Below are positions 61,475-64,000 of a stretch of 64,000 nucleotides of DNA, one piece after another; the stretch's first letter is position 1, and the number at the start of each line of letters is the position of its first letter. Made by a program: the position numbers and the translations under genes. Source of the stretch: Stieleria sedimenti. GTDB lineage: Bacteria > Planctomycetota > Planctomycetia > Pirellulales > Pirellulaceae. The notes beneath the pieces were generated by a model, which did not search any database, had not been told where the DNA came from, and saw only the letters and a program-made list of their open reading frames with translations. Where the stretch lies: NCBI RefSeq assembly GCF_025060895.1, contig NZ_JANZKV010000182.1, forward strand, positions 1-64,000, in the 5' to 3' direction.

Positions 61475-64000
61475 TCACGCTGCAACGCCCCAAATTTGGT
61501 CGGTGATCAGCCCCAGCAGGTCGGCGAGATGGCCGTCAAAAATCTTGTTGAGCCGGTCGAATCCGCCGTATTCCTTGAACTGGCCCTGATCGATGGCGTC
61601 CCGGTCGACCAGCGTGTTTTCCTTGAATTGCTTGCCGATCCGTTCAAGCCACTGCCGTTGGGGTTTGGTCCAGTTCCGGGAAGCCAAGATGGTCGTCATT
61701 GCCGCCTTCACCCGATCCTCAAACGGTTCCAGCGGTGCGTCCAGAATGGCGTTGCGGATATAGCCGATGATCGTTGCGGCGATCTCGACGTTCTTGGTTT
61801 CCCGCCAGGCGACTTTTAGCCGGGTTTCGCTGAAACCGTTCCTGTCCAATTCCAATTGCAGTTCGCGGAGGGCCTGCCGTGTCAGGTCGCGGGGCTTCGT
61901 CGCGCACAACTTGATCGCGGCGATTTGATCCTGGTTGGTCACCACAAACTCCCTGAACTCCTCCAAGTAATCCTTGGGCCGCTTGTTGCCCTTGCCGAAT
62001 CCCGAAGCAACACCCGTGACCTCGTCGTCGTGCTCGGACACGAAGAACCTGGCGCCGTCGCCGCTGGTCGCTTTGTCCAGGAACTCGATCAGGTTGGACT
62101 TGTCCGCAAACCACTCGACAATCTCATCCGGTGACGCGGCTCGGATCTGGTTGACCAACGACTGCGGGCTAAGTCCCGACTTGTCTTCCAACGCCTGAGC
62201 CTTCTTTCCCTTGAGGGATCGCTTCTTCCGTTGCAGCTTTGCGACCAACTGCTCCTTGATGACTTCTCGGTGTTCGCCCTTTTTCGTCTTGGCCAATTCG
62301 TCGAGCAATTGGGCAAACGTGATGTTCGGCTTCGTTACCACCGGCTTCATGTCCGTGTAGGACTCCAGTGCCGAATAGAGGTCGACGCAATCGAAGATGT
62401 GGAAACAGGCCTTGTCCTCGCCGGGGCCGTGCAGGTCTTCACAGAGCCGTGTGCCGCGGCCGAGCATCTGTTCGTAGAGGATCCGGCTGCGGACCCGGCG
62501 CAGAAAGACGAGGTTGCAGATCTCCGGCACGTCGATGCCGGTGGTCAGCAGATCGACGGTGATACCGACGCTGGGGTATTTTTCGTTCTTGAACCGGCGG
62601 ATCAGCTGCGACGGCTTGTCGGACTTGCCGGTGATCTTCTTGACCGCCTCGTCTTCGATCGCGCCATATTGGTTGGTGAACGCTCGCTTCAACTCATCGA
62701 CCACCATGTCGGCGTGCATGTCGGTGACGCAGTAGATCAGCGTTTTGCCGGGAAGGGTTGGATCGATGTGCTTGGCCAATTCCTCGCAGATCACACGGTT
62801 GAAGTTTTCGTTGACGACACGGCGATTGAAACTGTCGATTTCGAGTGAGATCTCATCGGGCGTGTGGAACAATTTCAATTGGTCCTTTTTGGTGTCGTAG
62901 ACCGCCACCTCCTCGTTGACTTGCCATTTGATGCCATCTTGGGCCAATCTGGTTTTGATTTGCAACGGCGGTTCGTGATCGACCAGGAAGCCGTCCAGAA
63001 CGGCCTGACGATAGCTGTATTGGTAAATCGGCATGTCTGTCGTACCGCCGAAGATTTCAAGCGTGTGGACTGCCGGGGTCGCGGTGAGTCCGATCTTGAC
63101 TGCGTCGAAGTATTCGAGCACCCGCGAGTATTTTGAGATGTAGTCGGCTTCGTCGCGGAAACTCAGTTCGCTGTCGGTCAGCTCTTGATCGAGGTTGTAA
63201 CCGCGATGACATTCATCGACGACGATGCAGTCGTATTGGTCCACCGGCAGGGGCCTTCCGCCGTTTTCGGAATCGAGCAACCGCTTCACCATCCCTTGGA
63301 TCGTTGCGATGTGGAACTTGGTGTCCTGGTCCGGCCTCAGGTCGCCGAGTTCCTTCACGTCGTAAATGTCGGCGAATGTTTGATTGTTCTCGATGCGGAC
63401 ATCGCGAAGGGCGTCGACGGTTTGCTCACCCAGGCTGGTCCGGTCGACCAGAAACAGAATGCGGCGGAACCGTTTCGCTTTGATCAGGCGGTAGCAGATG
63501 CCGATGCAGGTCCGCGTTTTTCCGGTACCCGTGGCCATCGCCACCAGCATTTCGCGTTCACCGGCTTTGATCGCGTCCTCCACCGCTTTGACGGCATCCT
63601 CCTGATAGAACCGCAACGGCAAGTAATCGGTCGATTCGGAATCGAGTTTTGCCTGGGCCTCGTCGACATCTTGGCCGAGCAGTTGTTTCAACCCTTGTGG
63701 CGTGTACCAGCTGACCAACGGCCGCGGGTGATTGATGCTTCGCCGGGCATCGAGGAACCAGACGCCGCTCTTGGTCTTGAGTTGCTTGAGGTAACCACGG
63801 CCGTTGGTTGAAAACAAGAACGGGACGTTGTATTCGCCCCAGGGGCCGCCGGGCGACAGCTCATCGGCGGACAAGGTGTAGTCGCAGCTGTATCGCTTGG
63901 ATTGCGTGATGGCGCCGGCAACGTCGACGTTCTTCCGTTTCGCCTCGACTACGGCCAGGGGCGTCAATCCGACGAACAACACGTAATCGGCGGGGCCACT
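61475..64000 (-). CDS. hsdR: Type I restriction endonuclease subunit HsdR, partial (5' end beyond window)
   Basis: HsdR cuts DNA after ATP-driven translocation. The frame stays open to the last base, so the N-terminus is missing. Near the window end 'PADYVLFVGLTPLAVVEAKR' is the end of the nuclease core (E-x-K). Helicase motifs follow: 'MATGTGKTRT' (Walker A), 'IVVDECHRGYN' (DEAH-type), 'GLTATPAVHT', 'TGIDVPEICNLVFLRRVRSRILYEQMLGRGTR', then the C-terminal helical domain. The visible part is 841 codons. It is the first visible gene of the leftward operon. Confidence 0.95.
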   Translation of the reverse strand, partial: SGPADYVLFVGLTPLAVVEAKRKNVDVAGAITQSKRYSCDYTLSADELSPGGPWGEYNVPFLFSTNGRGYLKQLKTKSGVWFLDARRSINHPRPLVSWYTPQGLKQLLGQDVDEAQAKLDSESTDYLPLRFYQEDAVKAVEDAIKAGEREMLVAMATGTGKTRTCIGICYRLIKAKRFRRILFLVDRTSLGEQTVDALRDVRIENNQTFADIYDVKELGDLRPDQDTKFHIATIQGMVKRLLDSENGGRPLPVDQYDCIVVDECHRGYNLDQELTDSELSFRDEADYISKYSRVLEYFDAVKIGLTATPAVHTLEIFGGTTDMPIYQYSYRQAVLDGFLVDHEPPLQIKTRLAQDGIKWQVNEEVAVYDTKKDQLKLFHTPDEISLEIDSFNRRVVNENFNRVICEELAKHIDPTLPGKTLIYCVTDMHADMVVDELKRAFTNQYGAIEDEAVKKITGKSDKPSQLIRRFKNEKYPSVGITVDLLTTGIDVPEICNLVFLRRVRSRILYEQMLGRGTRLCEDLHGPGEDKACFHIFDCVDLYSALESYTDMKPVVTKPNITFAQLLDELAKTKKGEHREVIKEQLVAKLQRKKRSLKGKKAQALEDKSGLSPQSLVNQIRAASPDEIVEWFADKSNLIEFLDKATSGDGARFFVSEHDDEVTGVASGFGKGNKRPKDYLEEFREFVVTNQDQIAAIKLCATKPRDLTRQALRELQLELDRNGFSETRLKVAWRETKNVEIAATIIGYIRNAILDAPLEPFEDRVKAAMTTILASRNWTKPQRQWLERIGKQFKENTLVDRDAIDQGQFKEYGGFDRLNKIFDGHLADLLGLITDQIWGVAA

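Noticed and set aside
43453-64000. Prophage
   Set aside because: Beyond the integrase there are no phage structural, packaging or lysis genes; the content fits a defence/genomic island.

Overview
The window looks like a chromosome segment of a planctomycete, probably from the Pirellulaceae (Rhodopirellula/Stieleria-like). The support is indirect: GC-rich coding, two PEP-CTERM proteins, a fragment of the 'VTDxGLxxLK' leucine-rich repeat common in this phylum, giant membrane-anchored caspase-like proteins, and several families of short interspersed palindromic repeats. No rRNA or other strict phylogenetic marker is present, so the assignment is inference.

Region 1 (1-1.4 kb): a stand-alone secreted MsrA, a small membrane protein and repeat elements.

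Region 2 (1.4-28.5 kb): a type VI secretion system (T6SS). A leftward operon carries tssK-tssL-tssM (membrane complex and baseplate link). It is divergent from an outer-membrane beta-barrel gene and then a rightward series tssA-tssB-tssC-hcp-tagJ-tssE-tssF-tssG-tssH (sheath, tube, baseplate, ATPase). Three features are unusual. TssM stops just after its third membrane segment and lacks the periplasmic half. No TssJ or VgrG gene is visible. A second sheath-like gene encodes a TssB-like domain fused to a TssC-like domain. Past tssH lie accessory genes: a papain/C39-like candidate effector, two related clan-CD (C80/caspase-like) cysteine-protease-like proteins plus the decayed end of a third, methyltransferases, an extremely Ala-rich protein, a parvulin and a PAAR spike-tip protein.

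Region 3 (28.5-43 kb): a MITE-like repeat, then a leftward block of a 1795-aa inactive-looking membrane caspase homologue, a lipoprotein, and a 1664-aa membrane caspase homologue with a VWA domain. A 34-bp tandem repeat array and a methyltransferase with a regulatory domain follow.

Region 4 (43.4-64 kb, continuing past the end): a genomic island. It starts at the 3' end of tRNA-Pro(CGG) with a tyrosine integrase. Next comes a decayed, more AT-rich stretch with frameshifted or truncated genes (LRR, SNase, S1/P1 nuclease, a duplicated unknown remnant) and two PEP-CTERM proteins. It ends in a leftward defence cluster: a 1297-aa SIR2-domain protein, a possible HhH-GPD-like protein, and a type I restriction-modification operon (hsdR-nuclease-hsdM-hsdS) extended by a small C-terminally anchored membrane protein and a second PD-(D/E)XK-like protein. 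No right attachment site was found inside the window.

The best candidates for undescribed biology are the caspase-pair/lipoprotein/truncated-TssM T6SS and the nuclease-decorated type I R-M operon next to the SIR2 gene.
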